DNA of 64,000 nucleotides, from contig NZ_JBKBHD010000001.1 in the NCBI RefSeq assembly GCF_046297875.1, positions 186,001 through 250,000 on the forward strand. The letters run 5' to 3'. The notes under the pieces are model-generated. The model ran no database searches and was not told where the DNA came from. It saw only the letters and a program-made list of their open reading frames with translations. Shown piece by piece: positions 8,256-17,727 of the stretch (positions within the stretch are counted from its first letter, which is position 1; every line of letters begins with the position of its first letter). Both the position numbers and the translations under genes were made by a program. Source of the stretch: Parvibaculum sp046297875 (GTDB lineage: Bacteria; Pseudomonadota; Alphaproteobacteria; Parvibaculales; Parvibaculaceae).

Positions 8256-10955
8256 TCAGGCCGTGGCGCCGCCGGAAACCGGATTACCACCGCCTGCAAG
8301 CGCAGATTGTGCCGTCGCCAGCCGCGCGATCGGTACCCGGTAGGGCGAGCAGGAAACGTAGGTGAGGCCTACTTCCTCGCAAAAGGCGATGGAAGCGGGG
8401 TCGCCGCCATGTTCGCCGCAGATGCCGAGCTTGATATCCGGCCTCGTCTCCCTGCCGCGCTCCACCGCAATGCGCACAAGCTCGCCCACGCCCTCGCGAT
8501 CCAGCGAGACGAAGGGATCCTGCGAGAGGATTTTCTTGCCCATATAGTCGTTCATGAAATGGGCGGCATCGTCGCGGCTGATGCCATAGGTCGTCTGGGT
8601 GAGATCGTTGGTGCCGAAGGAGAAGAACTCCGCCGACTGCGCAATTTCGCGCGCCATGAGCGCGGCGCGCGGCAGCTCGATCATGGTGCCGATGATGTAT
8701 TCGAGCTTCTGGCCTTTTTCCTTTTCGACTTCGGCCGCAACGGCAACGATCCGCTCTTTCAGGAAGTCGAGTTCGGCCTTCATGCCGACCAGCGGAATCA
8801 TGATTTCCGGGATAACGGCGGCACCCGCCTTTTCGGCCGCGAGCAGCGCGCCCTCGAAAATGGCGCGGGCCTGCATTTCGTAGATTTCGGGATAGGAAAT
8901 ACCGAGGCGGCAGCCGCGATGGCCGAGCATCGGGTTCGTTTCCGCGAGATCAGCAAGGCGGCGGGCGAGCTTGTCCGCATCCGCACCCGTTTCCTTCGCG
9001 AAGTCCGCAATCTCCGCCTCGCCTTTCGGCAGGAACTCATGCAGCGGCGGATCGAGCAGACGGATCGTGACGGGAAGCCCGTGCATGATCTCGAAGAGCT
9101 GGCGGAAATCGTCGCGCTGCATGGGCAATATCTTATCGAGTGCGGCGCGGCGGCCCTTCGCGTCATCGGCCAGGATCATCTGGCGCACGGCGACGATGCG
9201 GTCTTCCTCGAAGAACATGTGTTCGGTGCGGCAAAGGCCGATGCCTTCGGCACCGAACTTGCGGGCCGTCTCGGCATCATGCGGCGTTTCCGCATTGGTG
9301 CGCACTTCCATGCGGCGGTGCCTGTCGGCCCAGGTCATGAGCGTGGCAAAATCGCCGGAGAGTTCCGGCTGCAGCGTCGGGATTTCGCCTTTCAGCACCT
9401 GCCCCGTCGAGCCGTCAACCGTGATGATATCGCCCTTCTTCACGGTGACTCCGGAGGCGGTGAATGTTTCCGAACGGTAGTCGATGCGGATCGAGCCTGC
9501 GCCGGACACGCAGGGCCGGCCCATGCCGCGCGCGACAACCGCCGCATGGCTCGTCATGCCGCCGCGGGAGGTGAGGATCGCGACCGCAGAATGCATGCCA
9601 TTGATGTCTTCCGGGCTCGTTTCGACGCGCACCAGAATGACATTGCGGCCCGACTGGCGGAGCGCCGCGGCCTCGTCCGAACTGAAGACGACTTCGCCCG
9701 ATGCCGCGCCCGGCGAGGCGGGAAGGCCCGTCGCCAGAACGTCGCGCGGCGCTTCCGGGTCGAGTGTCGGATGCAGCAACTGGTCGAGCGAGGCAGGATC
9801 GACGCGGGAGATCGCCGTCTGCTCGTCGATCAGGCCTTCGGCAACCATTTCCACCGCAATCTTCAGCGCGGCCTTTGCCGTGCGCTTGCCGGCGCGCGTC
9901 TGGAGCATCCAGAGCTTGCCTTCCTGCACGGTGAATTCGACGTCCTGCATGTCGCGGTAATGCCGCTCCAGCCGGTCGAAATTTGCCGCAAGTTCGGCGA
10001 AGGCTTCCGGCATCGCCTCTTCCATCGAAGGCAGCTTGTCGTTGCCCTCGATGCGCGCCTTTTTCGTCAGGCTTTGCGGCGTGCGGATGCCGGCCACCAC
10101 ATCTTCGCCCTGCGCGTTCACAAGGAACTCGCCGTAATAGGCGCGCTCGCCGGTGGATGGATTGCGCGTGAAGGCAACGCCTGTCGCGCTCGAATTGCCC
10201 ATATTGCCGAAGACCATCGCCTGCACATTGACGGCGGTGCCCCAGCTGTCGGGAATATTGTGCAACCGGCGATAGGTCTCCGCGCGGCGGTTCCGCCACG
10301 AGCCGAAAACGGCGCCGATCGCGCCCCAGATCTGTTCATTCACATCCTGCGGGAAAGGCTTGCCGAGATCTTCCTGTACGCGCGCCTTGTAGCGGACGAT
10401 CACATCCTGCCAGTCGGCGGCGGAAAGCTCCGTGTCAAGATTATATTCCTGCTCTTCCTTGTAGTATTCGAGGATTTCCTCGAAATTGTGATGATCGACG
10501 CCGAGCACCACATCGGAATACATGGAAATGAAGCGGCGATAACTGTCGAAGGCGAAGCGTTCGTCGCCCGCACGCTTCGCAAGCCCCGCCGCCGTCTCGT
10601 CGTTGAGGCCGAGGTTCAGCACCGTGTCCATCATGCCGGGCATGGAGGCGCGCCCGCCGGAGCGGACCGAAACGAGAAGCGGGTTCGCCGGATCGCCGAA
10701 GGCCATGCCGACCGCCTTGCCTATGGCGGCGAGCGCCTCTTCCACCTGGGCGCGGAGGCCTTCGGGGTAGTTCCGGTCATTGTCGTAAAAGGCGGTGCAG
10801 ACTTCCGTGGTGATGGTGAAGCCCGGCGGCACGGGCAGGCCGATATTCGACATTTCGGCAAGGTTCGCGCCCTTGCCGCCCAAGAGATCGCGCATCGACG
10901 CCGCGCCTTCCGCCTTGCCGTCACCGAAGGAATAGACCCACTTCTTCTCAGCCAT
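8256..10955 (-). CDS. ppdK: Pyruvate, phosphate dikinase
   Basis: An 899-aa enzyme that interconverts pyruvate + ATP + phosphate and PEP + AMP + PPi. The N-terminal ATP-grasp part begins KKWVYSFGDGKAEG and LLGGKGANLAEM. The central phosphohistidine motif TSRGGMTSHAAVVARGMG holds the transferred His, and the C-terminal PEP-binding barrel ends with SFGTNDLTQTTYG and GICGEHGGDP. I chose the ATG at 10955 (MAEKKWVY) because it starts the conserved domain; an in-frame GTG at 10991 adds only unconserved residues. It stands alone, with a palindromic repeat upstream. Confidence 0.96.
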   Translation of the reverse strand: MAEKKWVYSFGDGKAEGAASMRDLLGGKGANLAEMSNIGLPVPPGFTITTEVCTAFYDNDRNYPEGLRAQVEEALAAIGKAVGMAFGDPANPLLVSVRSGGRASMPGMMDTVLNLGLNDETAAGLAKRAGDERFAFDSYRRFISMYSDVVLGVDHHNFEEILEYYKEEQEYNLDTELSAADWQDVIVRYKARVQEDLGKPFPQDVNEQIWGAIGAVFGSWRNRRAETYRRLHNIPDSWGTAVNVQAMVFGNMGNSSATGVAFTRNPSTGERAYYGEFLVNAQGEDVVAGIRTPQSLTKKARIEGNDKLPSMEEAMPEAFAELAANFDRLERHYRDMQDVEFTVQEGKLWMLQTRAGKRTAKAALKIAVEMVAEGLIDEQTAISRVDPASLDQLLHPTLDPEAPRDVLATGLPASPGAASGEVVFSSDEAAALRQSGRNVILVRVETSPEDINGMHSAVAILTSRGGMTSHAAVVARGMGRPCVSGAGSIRIDYRSETFTASGVTVKKGDIITVDGSTGQVLKGEIPTLQPELSGDFATLMTWADRHRRMEVRTNAETPHDAETARKFGAEGIGLCRTEHMFFEEDRIVAVRQMILADDAKGRRAALDKILPMQRDDFRQLFEIMHGLPVTIRLLDPPLHEFLPKGEAEIADFAKETGADADKLARRLADLAETNPMLGHRGCRLGISYPEIYEMQARAIFEGALLAAEKAGAAVIPEIMIPLVGMKAELDFLKERIVAVAAEVEKEKGQKLEYIIGTMIELPRAALMAREIAQSAEFFSFGTNDLTQTTYGISRDDAAHFMNDYMGKKILSQDPFVSLDREGVGELVRIAVERGRETRPDIKLGICGEHGGDPASIAFCEEVGLTYVSCSPYRVPIARLATAQSALAGGGNPVSGGATA

Positions 10956-10999
10956 CGCACTTGCCTTTGGTTTGGGTGAAGTACCCAACACAACAAAAT

Positions 11000-11087
11000 G
11001 TCATGCCCGGACTTGATCCGGGCATCCAGGGGCCGCTTGCTCAGAGCCTTGTAGCTCTGGATTGCCGGGTCAAGCCCGGCAATGACA
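11000..11087. repeat. Alphaproteobacterial intergenic palindromic repeat (paired units)
   Basis: Two related hairpin units face each other. At 11000-11028 ATGCCCGG and CCGGGCAT flank ACTTGAT. At 11058-11086 TTGCCGGG and CCCGGCAA flank TCAAG. A third small hairpin (CAGAGC/GCTCTG) lies between them. The units are in inverted order. This kind of element is widespread between genes in alphaproteobacteria. It lies between ppdK and glyS, downstream of glyS in the sense of transcription. Confidence 0.8.
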
Positions 11088-11105
11088 ACTGCTTTGGGTC
11101 GCGGG

Positions 11106-13241
11106 TCAGCCCTCGACCTTCGAAAAATCGGCGACCTCGTGAAGCGCGGCGCGAATTTGAGCCAGCAGCTTCAGGCGGTTTGCGCGAACCTTCGGATCAT
11201 CGGCATTGACCGTCACCTTGTCGAAGAAGGCATCGACCGGCGCGCGGAGCGTGGCGAGCGCCGACATGGCAGCGGCGAAATCTTCCTGTGCCACGGCATC
11301 CTTCGCGCGGCTCGTGGCGGCGGCGATGGCGGCGGCGAGCGCCTTTTCCTCATCCTGAGCGAAGAGCGCGGCATCCGGCGTGGCGTCATAGCCCGCGCCG
11401 TCCTTCTTCTCCTCGATGCGGAGGATATTCACCGCACGCTTGTAACCGGCCAGCAGGTTAGCGCCGTCTTCGGTGCCAAGAAATTCCGACAGGGCTTCCA
11501 CGCGCTTCACGATCAGCACGAGATCGTCCTGACCTTCGAGTGCGAAAACGGCATCGACCAGATCGTGACGGGCACCACGGTCTCGCAGATAGACCTTCAG
11601 GCGGTCTGCGAAGAAGGAGAGGAGATCGATCGATGTTGTTGAGACGCTCCGCCCCGACCAATTTTTCCTACCGCCGCCTATGCCAAATGTTCCACCTTTC
11701 GCTCGGGCTACGCTAGCTAATGTCAAGTCGATTTCATCGCGGCTAACTTCGAGAATATCGACAAGACGGACTCTCACCAAATTCTCAACAAAAATTCGCG
11801 TTACGCCTAGTGCAGCGCGTCTCAGCGCATAAGGGTCTTTCGAGCCTGTCGGCCTCTCGTAAATTGTCCAGAAACCGGCCAGCGTGTCGATCTTATCGGC
11901 GAGCGCAACGACCTTGCCGAGCGGTGTTGCGGGAACATCGTCGGTCGGGCCGAGCGGCGAGTAGTGTTCTGCAATCGCGTTCGCGATCTCGTCGCCGAGC
12001 CCGTCGTTTCGCGCGTAGTACGCGCCCATCAGGCCCTGCAATTCAGGAAATTCGCCGACCATGCCTGTGGTGAGGTCGGCCTTGGCAAGTTCGCCCGCGA
12101 CACGCGCCTTCGCAGAATCCGCACCGGGCACGAAGGGCGCAAGCGCCTCGGCGAGCTTGCCGATGCGGATGGCCTTGTCATGCACCGTGCCCAGCTTCGC
12201 ATGGAAGACGACCTCTGCCAGTTTCGGCAGGCGGCTTGTCAGCGTCTGCTTGCGGTCCTGATCCCAGAGGAAGCGCGCATCGGCGAAGCGGGCGCGCAGC
12301 ACGCGTTCATTGCCGTTCACGATGGCCTTGCCGCCATCTTCCGCCTCGATGTTCGCCACCACGATGAAGCGGTTGCTGAGTTTCCCTTTCGCGTCGTGCA
12401 GCGCGAAATATTTCTGGTTTGCGCGCATGGTGCTTGTCAGCACTTCCTGCGGCACGGACATGAATTCATCATCGATCCTGCCGATCAGCGGCACGGGATA
12501 TTCGACAAGCCCGGCCACTTCATGGAGCAGCGCCTCGTCCTCGACGAGCGTCAGGCCTTCGGCTTCGGCCAGCGCCTTCGCTCCCGCATGGATGAAATGG
12601 GCGCGCTTCGCCGGGTCGAGAACGACCTTCGCTTCCGTGAGCTTCATTTCGTAATCGGCAAAATCCTTCACCGCGAAGGCGGCAGGGGCCATGAAGCGGT
12701 GGCCGCGCGTCGTGTCGCCCGACCTGATGCCGTCGACCTCAAAGGGCACGACCTTGCCGCCGAGCAGGCAGAGGATCGAATGAAGCGGGCGCACCCAGCG
12801 CAACGTGCCGCCGCCCCAGCGCATCGATTTCGGCCAGGGGAAGGCGCGGATCACGCCGGGCACGATCTCGGCGATCAAATCCGCCGTCGCCCTGCCCTTC
12901 TTTTCCGTCACCGCGACATAGAAGGCGCCCTTCTTGTCTTCCTGCACCGTCGCCTGATCGATGGAGGCGAGGCCCGCCGCGCGGAGAAAACCGTCGATCG
13001 CCTGTTGCGGCGCGCCGACTTTCGGGCCCTTCCGTTCTTCCTTCACATCGGGCGTGCGCTCGGGCAGGCCGTCGATGACGAGCGCGAGGCGGCGCGGCGT
13101 CGCATAGGCGCGCGCATTCTTTCCATCGACGCCCGCTTCCTTCAGCGCCTCGCCGACAAGGCGCACGAGATCCTCTCCGCCACGCTTCTGCATCCGCGCG
13201 GGAATTTCCTCGGAGAAGAGTTCGAGAAGAAGCTCGCTCAT
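11106..13241 (-). CDS. glyS: Glycyl-tRNA synthetase beta subunit
   Basis: A 711-aa subunit of the alpha2beta2 glycyl-tRNA synthetase. The start MSELLLELFSEEIPARMQ and segments RLALVIDGLPERTPD, DIRSGDTTRGHRF-like (GIRSGDTTRGHRF), FLWDQDRK, FHAKLGTVHDKAIRI, FPELQGLMGAYYA and KDPYALRRAALGV are typical, ending in the anticodon-binding domain. The ATG overlaps the glyQ stop (ATGA). Oddity: bases about 11640-11820 (residues about 474-534) have near 52% GC and many codons rare elsewhere here (TTA, CTA, AGA, AGG, CGA, GTA), and encode a segment with a Gly-rich FGIGGGRKNWSG stretch. The frame is intact, so the gene is likely functional. Confidence 0.96.
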   Translation of the reverse strand: MSELLLELFSEEIPARMQKRGGEDLVRLVGEALKEAGVDGKNARAYATPRRLALVIDGLPERTPDVKEERKGPKVGAPQQAIDGFLRAAGLASIDQATVQEDKKGAFYVAVTEKKGRATADLIAEIVPGVIRAFPWPKSMRWGGGTLRWVRPLHSILCLLGGKVVPFEVDGIRSGDTTRGHRFMAPAAFAVKDFADYEMKLTEAKVVLDPAKRAHFIHAGAKALAEAEGLTLVEDEALLHEVAGLVEYPVPLIGRIDDEFMSVPQEVLTSTMRANQKYFALHDAKGKLSNRFIVVANIEAEDGGKAIVNGNERVLRARFADARFLWDQDRKQTLTSRLPKLAEVVFHAKLGTVHDKAIRIGKLAEALAPFVPGADSAKARVAGELAKADLTTGMVGEFPELQGLMGAYYARNDGLGDEIANAIAEHYSPLGPTDDVPATPLGKVVALADKIDTLAGFWTIYERPTGSKDPYALRRAALGVTRIFVENLVRVRLVDILEVSRDEIDLTLASVARAKGGTFGIGGGRKNWSGRSVSTTSIDLLSFFADRLKVYLRDRGARHDLVDAVFALEGQDDLVLIVKRVEALSEFLGTEDGANLLAGYKRAVNILRIEEKKDGAGYDATPDAALFAQDEEKALAAAIAAATSRAKDAVAQEDFAAAMSALATLRAPVDAFFDKVTVNADDPKVRANRLKLLAQIRAALHEVADFSKVEG

Positions 13242-14122
13242 GCGCGTGCCTCCTGCGACTTCACCCAGGCTTCGGCGCAGCCCTTGGCGAGGGTGCGGAC
13301 GCGGCCGATATAGGCCTGCCGCTCGGTGACGGAGATCACGCCGCGCGCATCGAGCAGGTTGAAATTGTGGCTTGCCTTGATGACCTGGTCATAGGCCGGC
13401 AGCGCCAGCCCCTTTTCGAGAAGCGAGGCGCATTCCTTTTCGGCATCCTCGAAATGACGGAAGAGCATTTCCGTGTTCGCATGCTCGAAATTATGCGCGG
13501 AGAATTCGACTTCCGCCTGATGGAACACATCGCCATAGGTCACGCGGTCTTCGCCCATCGCGCCGTTGAAGTCGAGTTCATAGCCGTTGTCGATGCCCTG
13601 GATATACATGGCAAGGCGCTCGAGGCCGTAGGTGAGCTCGCCGGAAACGGGGTTGCAGTCGATGCCGCCCACCTGCTGGAAATAGGTGAATTGCGAGACT
13701 TCCATGCCGTCGCACCAGACTTCCCAGCCAAGCCCCCAGGCGCCGAGCGTCGGGCTCTCCCAGTCGTCCTCGACGAAGCGGATGTCGTGGTTCGCGGCGT
13801 CGATGCCGAGCACCTTCAGGCTTTCGAGATAAAGCTCCTGAATGTTTTCCGGGCTCGGCTTCAGGATCACCTGAAACTGGTAATAGTGCTGGAAGCGGTT
13901 CGGGTTCTCGCCATAGCGCCCGTCGGTCGGCCGGCGCGAGGGCTGCACGTAAGCGGCCTTCCAGGGCTTCGGGCCCAGTGCGCGGAGCGTCGTCGCCGGA
14001 TGGAAGGTGCCCGCGCCCATCGCCATGTCATATGGCTGGAGGATGACGCAGCCCTGCGCGGCCCAGAACGCCTGCAGTTTCAGGATCAGGGACTGGAATG
14101 AATTGTCGGGCTTCGCCGTCAT
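13238..14122 (-). CDS. glyQ: Glycyl-tRNA synthetase alpha subunit
   Basis: A 294-aa catalytic subunit that activates glycine. Family motifs are clear: SLILKLQAFWAAQGCVILQPYDMAMGAGTFHPATTLRALGP at the start (read in two conserved pieces), YVQPSRRPTDGRYGENPNR, and LGWEVWCDGMEVSQFTYFQQ. I chose the ATG at 14122 (MTAKPDNSF); an upstream in-frame TTG at 14140 is less likely. It overlaps glyS by four bases, as in most proteobacterial glyQS operons. Confidence 0.96.
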   Translation of the reverse strand: MTAKPDNSFQSLILKLQAFWAAQGCVILQPYDMAMGAGTFHPATTLRALGPKPWKAAYVQPSRRPTDGRYGENPNRFQHYYQFQVILKPSPENIQELYLESLKVLGIDAANHDIRFVEDDWESPTLGAWGLGWEVWCDGMEVSQFTYFQQVGGIDCNPVSGELTYGLERLAMYIQGIDNGYELDFNGAMGEDRVTYGDVFHQAEVEFSAHNFEHANTEMLFRHFEDAEKECASLLEKGLALPAYDQVIKASHNFNLLDARGVISVTERQAYIGRVRTLAKGCAEAWVKSQEARA

Positions 14123-14295
14123 GTCGGGAGGCGCTTTCAAGCGGGATCGGCCAGCGGAATCAAGGCCCGCGACCGCGCTGCCTCGGGCGGGCGCAAACTA
14201 GCCGCCGCCCCGGTAAGGGTCAAGTTCATGGCAGGAAAAGGGATTTGCGCCCGTGCGGGGTCTCCCCGCCGGACGCAAGGCCGGAGGGCGAAGGC

Positions 14296-14493
14296 TCAGT
14301 CGCGGCGGCTGTGGTCCGGCACGTAGATGCCGTCGCCGCCATCGCGCAGCGTGCCGAGATCGCGCGGTTCCATGCGGTTCTGCGGCCGGGCGCGGGCAAA
14401 GGCTTCCCGCTGGCGCATCGCGGCGCGCTGGATCGCCTGATAAGCGGCGTAGAATGCCACCAGGAAAATGGCGGCAAAGACGATCTTCGTCAT
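14296..14493 (-). CDS. Small single-pass membrane protein, unknown function
   Basis: A 65-aa product with one N-terminal hydrophobic helix (about residues 4-22, IVFAAIFLVAFYAAYQAI) followed by a basic, polar tail ending DGIYVPDHSRRD. A GAGAGG ribosome site lies about 9 bases before the ATG. It sits between the S49 peptidase gene and glyQ in the same direction. I do not recognise the family. Composition matches the neighbours, so I take it as a real small gene, with moderate confidence. Confidence 0.6.
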   Translation of the reverse strand: MTKIVFAAIFLVAFYAAYQAIQRAAMRQREAFARARPQNRMEPRDLGTLRDGGDGIYVPDHSRRD

Positions 14494-14551
14494 GTCATCG
14501 TCCTCTCAGTACTGGCAGGCCTGTGGCCAGGTGCCGGGCCCACTTGAGCCA

Positions 14552-15460
14552 TTAAAGGCCAAAACGGCTCCAAAGGGAACGCCTCTCGGCTGCGGCAATG
14601 AGCCCATCGCCGAGTTCGGCGGCAAATCCCGCCCCAAGCCGGGCGAAAAGCCCCTCGCCGCGGCTCGAATCGACGCCACCGCCCGCCGATGGCCGCCACC
14701 AGGGCCCCCGCGAGGAGACGAGCTTCAAACGCACTTCCTTGCCGAAAAGCTCGCGCATCTTGCCGCGGACATCGCCAATGCCGTCGGCGAGGCCCCGGGC
14801 CACCGCGCCCTCGCCCGCCCAGAAGGCGCCAGAGAAGATTTCCGGGTCGTCCTTTTTTAGCCGCTCGCCGCGCGCGTCCGAAACTAGCTTCTTGAAGTAG
14901 TCATGCACGTCGCCCTGCAGCGCCTTCAGACGGGCAACCTCTTCGGGCTTTTCCGGCTGGAAGGGATCGAGCATGGCCTCGCTCTCGCCGGCCGTGTGCA
15001 CGCGGCGCTCGACGCCCAGTTTCTCGATCAGGCCGGTGAAACCGAAACCCGCAGAAACGACGCCGATGGAACCGAGGACCGAGCTTTGATCGGCGTAAAT
15101 CTCGTCAGCCGCGCAGGCGATCATGTAGCCGCCTGAGGCCGCCACATCTTCGGCAAAGGCATAGACCGGCACACCCTTCTCTTCCGCAAGCGACCGGATA
15201 CGCTTGTAGATCAGAGAGGACTGGACGGGCGAGCCTCCCGGCGAATTGATGAGGAGTGCAACCGCCTTCACGCCGCGCATGGAAAAGGCAGCTTCAAGCG
15301 CGGCGGCGACGGCGGCGAGATTGAGCCCGCCGCGCAACGGCTGGGACGGGCCGATGATGCCCGATAGCCGCACCACGGCGACCACGGGTTTCGGGGACCA
15401 GCCAGGGGCGACACGGCGGCGGAGCGGGCCGGGAAGGAAAGGCGCAATTCGGTTTCTCAT
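14552..15460 (-). CDS. S49 family peptidase (SppA-like)
   Basis: A 302-aa serine peptidase of the signal peptide peptidase A/SohB group, which cleaves leftover signal peptides or other membrane-associated peptides. Motifs: VVRLSGIIG at the start of the domain, LLINSPGGSPVQS (oxyanion region), FAEDVAASGGYMIACAADEIYA with the nucleophile Ser, and SSVLGSIGVV. I chose the ATG at 15460; an upstream TTG at 15496 is possible. There is no clear long transmembrane segment at the N-terminus. It follows the TrmN6-like gene at a short distance and is likely in its operon. Confidence 0.88.
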   Translation of the reverse strand: MRNRIAPFLPGPLRRRVAPGWSPKPVVAVVRLSGIIGPSQPLRGGLNLAAVAAALEAAFSMRGVKAVALLINSPGGSPVQSSLIYKRIRSLAEEKGVPVYAFAEDVAASGGYMIACAADEIYADQSSVLGSIGVVSAGFGFTGLIEKLGVERRVHTAGESEAMLDPFQPEKPEEVARLKALQGDVHDYFKKLVSDARGERLKKDDPEIFSGAFWAGEGAVARGLADGIGDVRGKMRELFGKEVRLKLVSSRGPWWRPSAGGGVDSSRGEGLFARLGAGFAAELGDGLIAAAERRSLWSRFGL

Positions 15461-15513
15461 GCCACCATAGATAGGGTGGCGCGGCGGATGCGGCAAGCCG
15501 CGCCCTCCGGTGT

Positions 15514-16311
15514 TCAGCCCGGCTGATCAAGACGGAGGGGAGCACCCTCGCGCAGCAGGCCTTCGGCATGCGGCGTGAAGCGGCCATCCGCCCCATGCAG
15601 CAGGAGGCCGGGGCGAAGCGTCAGCGGCGCCCTGGAATCGCGCTGACCGCGCACGATCACGCGCGAGGCGGGCTTGCCTGCCGCCGGCCAGAGCGGAAAG
15701 ACCTCGATGCCGCCGAGATGGCCCGACATGACGCCGAGCAGCGCCGCAAGCGCATCCGCCCGGTGGACGAATGTCACCGTGCCCTTGGGCCGCGCCATGA
15801 CGCAGCAGAAACGCACCCAGTCGTCGAGATCGGAGCCGAGCGTCAGGTGATGCGATTGCGCCTTGCTGGCATCGGGCGGCGCGGGGCTCGCCGCCGGATC
15901 GTGAAACGGCGGATTGGCGAAAACATGGTGCCAGCTATTGGGCGCGAAGCCCGCCGCTGCGAGATCGCGCACGGGCAGGCCGATATCGCCCTCGGCGATC
16001 GAAACACGGTCCGCAAAGCCGTTGCGCGTGATGTTTTCGCCGGCGAGGCGGACGAGCTCCGGCTGCAACTCGAGGCCCGCGACTTCAAGCCCGCTCACAC
16101 GCGAGGCGAGGCAGAGGCTTGCAACACCAACGCCCGCGCCCGCCTCCAGCACGCGCTCGCCTTCGCGCGCGGGCACGGAGGCTGCAAGCAGCACCGCGTC
16201 GAGCCCTGCGCGATAGCCTTTCGCGGGCTGCAGGATCTTCAGCCTGCCGCCGAGAAAGCCGTCATCGGTAACGTCATTGGCCGGCTTTTCATCTGCCCGT
16301 GTTGCGCTCAT
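15514..16311 (-). CDS. TrmN6-like tRNA1(Val) adenine N6-methyltransferase
   Basis: A 265-aa class I SAM-dependent methyltransferase. The SAM-binding motif VLEAGAGVGVASLCLA lies near residue 56 and the NPPF motif (FANPPFHDP), typical of N6-adenine or glutamine methylases, near residue 130. Overall layout (LQPAKGYRAGLDAVLLAA at the start) matches COG4123, whose E. coli member methylates A37 of tRNA1(Val). The tRNA target is inferred from family. The ATG shares its A with the stop of the upstream DUF2007 gene (TGATG), so the two are coupled. Confidence 0.85.
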   Translation of the reverse strand: MSATRADEKPANDVTDDGFLGGRLKILQPAKGYRAGLDAVLLAASVPAREGERVLEAGAGVGVASLCLASRVSGLEVAGLELQPELVRLAGENITRNGFADRVSIAEGDIGLPVRDLAAAGFAPNSWHHVFANPPFHDPAASPAPPDASKAQSHHLTLGSDLDDWVRFCCVMARPKGTVTFVHRADALAALLGVMSGHLGGIEVFPLWPAAGKPASRVIVRGQRDSRAPLTLRPGLLLHGADGRFTPHAEGLLREGAPLRLDQPG

Positions 16312-16520
16312 CAGCCGCTCCTCTGAACCTCGTCGAGAATGTTCCGTGCGCGCCCGTAATCGTCATCCACCACCATGATACGCTTTGGCAGGATGCCGAG
16401 CGAGCCTTCCGTCAGGCTCATATGGACATCCATTTCGAAGGGCTCAATACCCTCCTCGCGCAGCCTGTGCATGAGAAAGGAGACGAGCACCGGGTCGTTG
16501 GTTCGAATCAACTCTTTCAA
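16311..16520 (-). CDS. DUF2007 family small protein
   Basis: A 69-aa protein matching DUF2007, small proteins of unknown function sometimes described as putative signal transducers: LIRTNDPVLVSFLMHRLREEGI and the DDDYGRARNIL end are typical. I prefer the TTG at 16520, which gives the usual MKELIRTND start and has GGGAAAGGG a few bases upstream; an in-frame GTG at 16574 would add 18 residues. The stop overlaps the start of the TrmN6-like gene. It is divergent from the polyprenyl synthase gene, so 16521-16707 should hold both promoters. Confidence 0.75.
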   Translation of the reverse strand: MKELIRTNDPVLVSFLMHRLREEGIEPFEMDVHMSLTEGSLGILPKRIMVVDDDYGRARNILDEVQRSG

Positions 16521-16707
16521 GCCGATTTGCCCTTTCCCTCCGCGAGATGTGCGGCGAATTGCGCCGCGTTTCACGAGTTATCTAGGTCCTGCGGGCCTTG
16601 CCGCACAGGGGGTGTCAACCTATGCTCCCTCATGACGGCAAGATAACACAAGCCGGTTGTGGATAATTCGGGCTGCGAGGCGGCCTGTCCCGAAGCAGGA
16701 GTGGCGC

Positions 16708-17727
16708 GTGGGCGTTGTTGTTCCTCTTGATGAAGATCGCGGGCGCGGGCAGAACGCGATCGCGGAATTGCAGGCGCTGGTTCGCGGCGAGATGGAAGCG
16801 GTAGACGATTTCATCCGTGAACGGATGGCATCCGACGTGCCGATGATCCCCGAGCTTGCGAGTTATCTCATCAATTCGGGCGGCAAGCGGCTGCGCCCCA
16901 TGCTCACCATCGCCGCCTCCAAGATGTGCGGCTATACCGGCAAGCATCACATCAAGCTCGCGGCGACCGTCGAATTCCTCCACACGGCAACGCTTCTCCA
17001 TGACGATGTGGTGGATGAAAGCGATCTCCGCCGCGGCAAGGAAACGGCGCGGATGGTCTGGGGCAACCAGGCGAGCGTTCTCGTCGGCGATTTCCTGCTC
17101 GGACGCGCCTTCAAGCTGATGGTCGAGACGAAGTCGCTTCGCGCGCTCGAGATCATCGCGGATGCGGCCTCGATCATCGCGGAAGGCGAAGTGATGCAGC
17201 TTGCCGCCGCCAAGGACACGGGCACGACGGAAGACGCCTATATGCGTGTGATTTCGGCCAAGACGGCGGCGCTGTTTGCCGCGGCCTCGGAAATCGGCGC
17301 AGTGATCGCGCAGCGCGAAGGCACGGAAGCGGCGGCCCTTCACTCCTATGGCCGCAATCTTGGCATCGCCTTCCAGCTTGTCGACGATGCGCTCGACTAT
17401 GGCGGCCGCGCGACGGCACTCGGCAAGAATACGGGCGACGATTTCCGCGAAGGCAAGATCACGCTTCCCGTCGTCCTTGCCTACCGGCGCGGCAATGCGG
17501 AAGAGCGTGCCTTCTGGCAGCGCACGCTGCAGGAAGGCAACCGGCAGGACGGCGACTTCGAACGCGCCGTTGAGCTGATGCACCGCCATTCAGCGCTGGA
17601 AGACACGATTGCACGAGCGAAGCATTATGGCGCCATCGCCATCGACGCGCTGGCGATCTTCCCGGAAAGCCCCTACCGCGACGCACTGACGAAACTCGTC
17701 GAATTCTGCATCAACCGGAACCACTGA
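16708..17727 (+). CDS. Polyprenyl diphosphate synthase (octaprenyl/decaprenyl type)
   Basis: A 339-aa trans-prenyltransferase that builds the ubiquinone side chain from IPP. Both Asp-rich motifs are present: LLHDDVVDESD (first Asp about residue 99) and QLVDDALDYGG, along with SGGKRLRPML and GEVMQLAAA. I chose the GTG at 16708 because AGGAG lies 6 bases before it and it gives MGVVVPLDED. Chain length cannot be read from the sequence, though alphaproteobacteria usually make UQ-10. It converges on ispE with a 17-base overlap of the 3' ends, an apt neighbour since ispE supplies the isoprenoid precursor pathway. Confidence 0.93.
   Translation: MGVVVPLDEDRGRGQNAIAELQALVRGEMEAVDDFIRERMASDVPMIPELASYLINSGGKRLRPMLTIAASKMCGYTGKHHIKLAATVEFLHTATLLHDDVVDESDLRRGKETARMVWGNQASVLVGDFLLGRAFKLMVETKSLRALEIIADAASIIAEGEVMQLAAAKDTGTTEDAYMRVISAKTAALFAAASEIGAVIAQREGTEAAALHSYGRNLGIAFQLVDDALDYGGRATALGKNTGDDFREGKITLPVVLAYRRGNAEERAFWQRTLQEGNRQDGDFERAVELMHRHSALEDTIARAKHYGAIAIDALAIFPESPYRDALTKLVEFCINRNH

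Noticed and set aside
8307..10979. An 890-codon open frame on the plus strand opposite ppdK
   Set aside because: It mirrors ppdK. High third-position GC removes stop codons on the opposite strand. The translation is rich in Arg, His and Ala without any motif, and ppdK is a clear full-length enzyme.
11000..11087. Paired palindromes between ppdK and glyS as a possible new element
   Set aside because: They match a well-known family of dispersed intergenic palindromes in alphaproteobacteria, so they are listed as a repeat and not as a novel finding.
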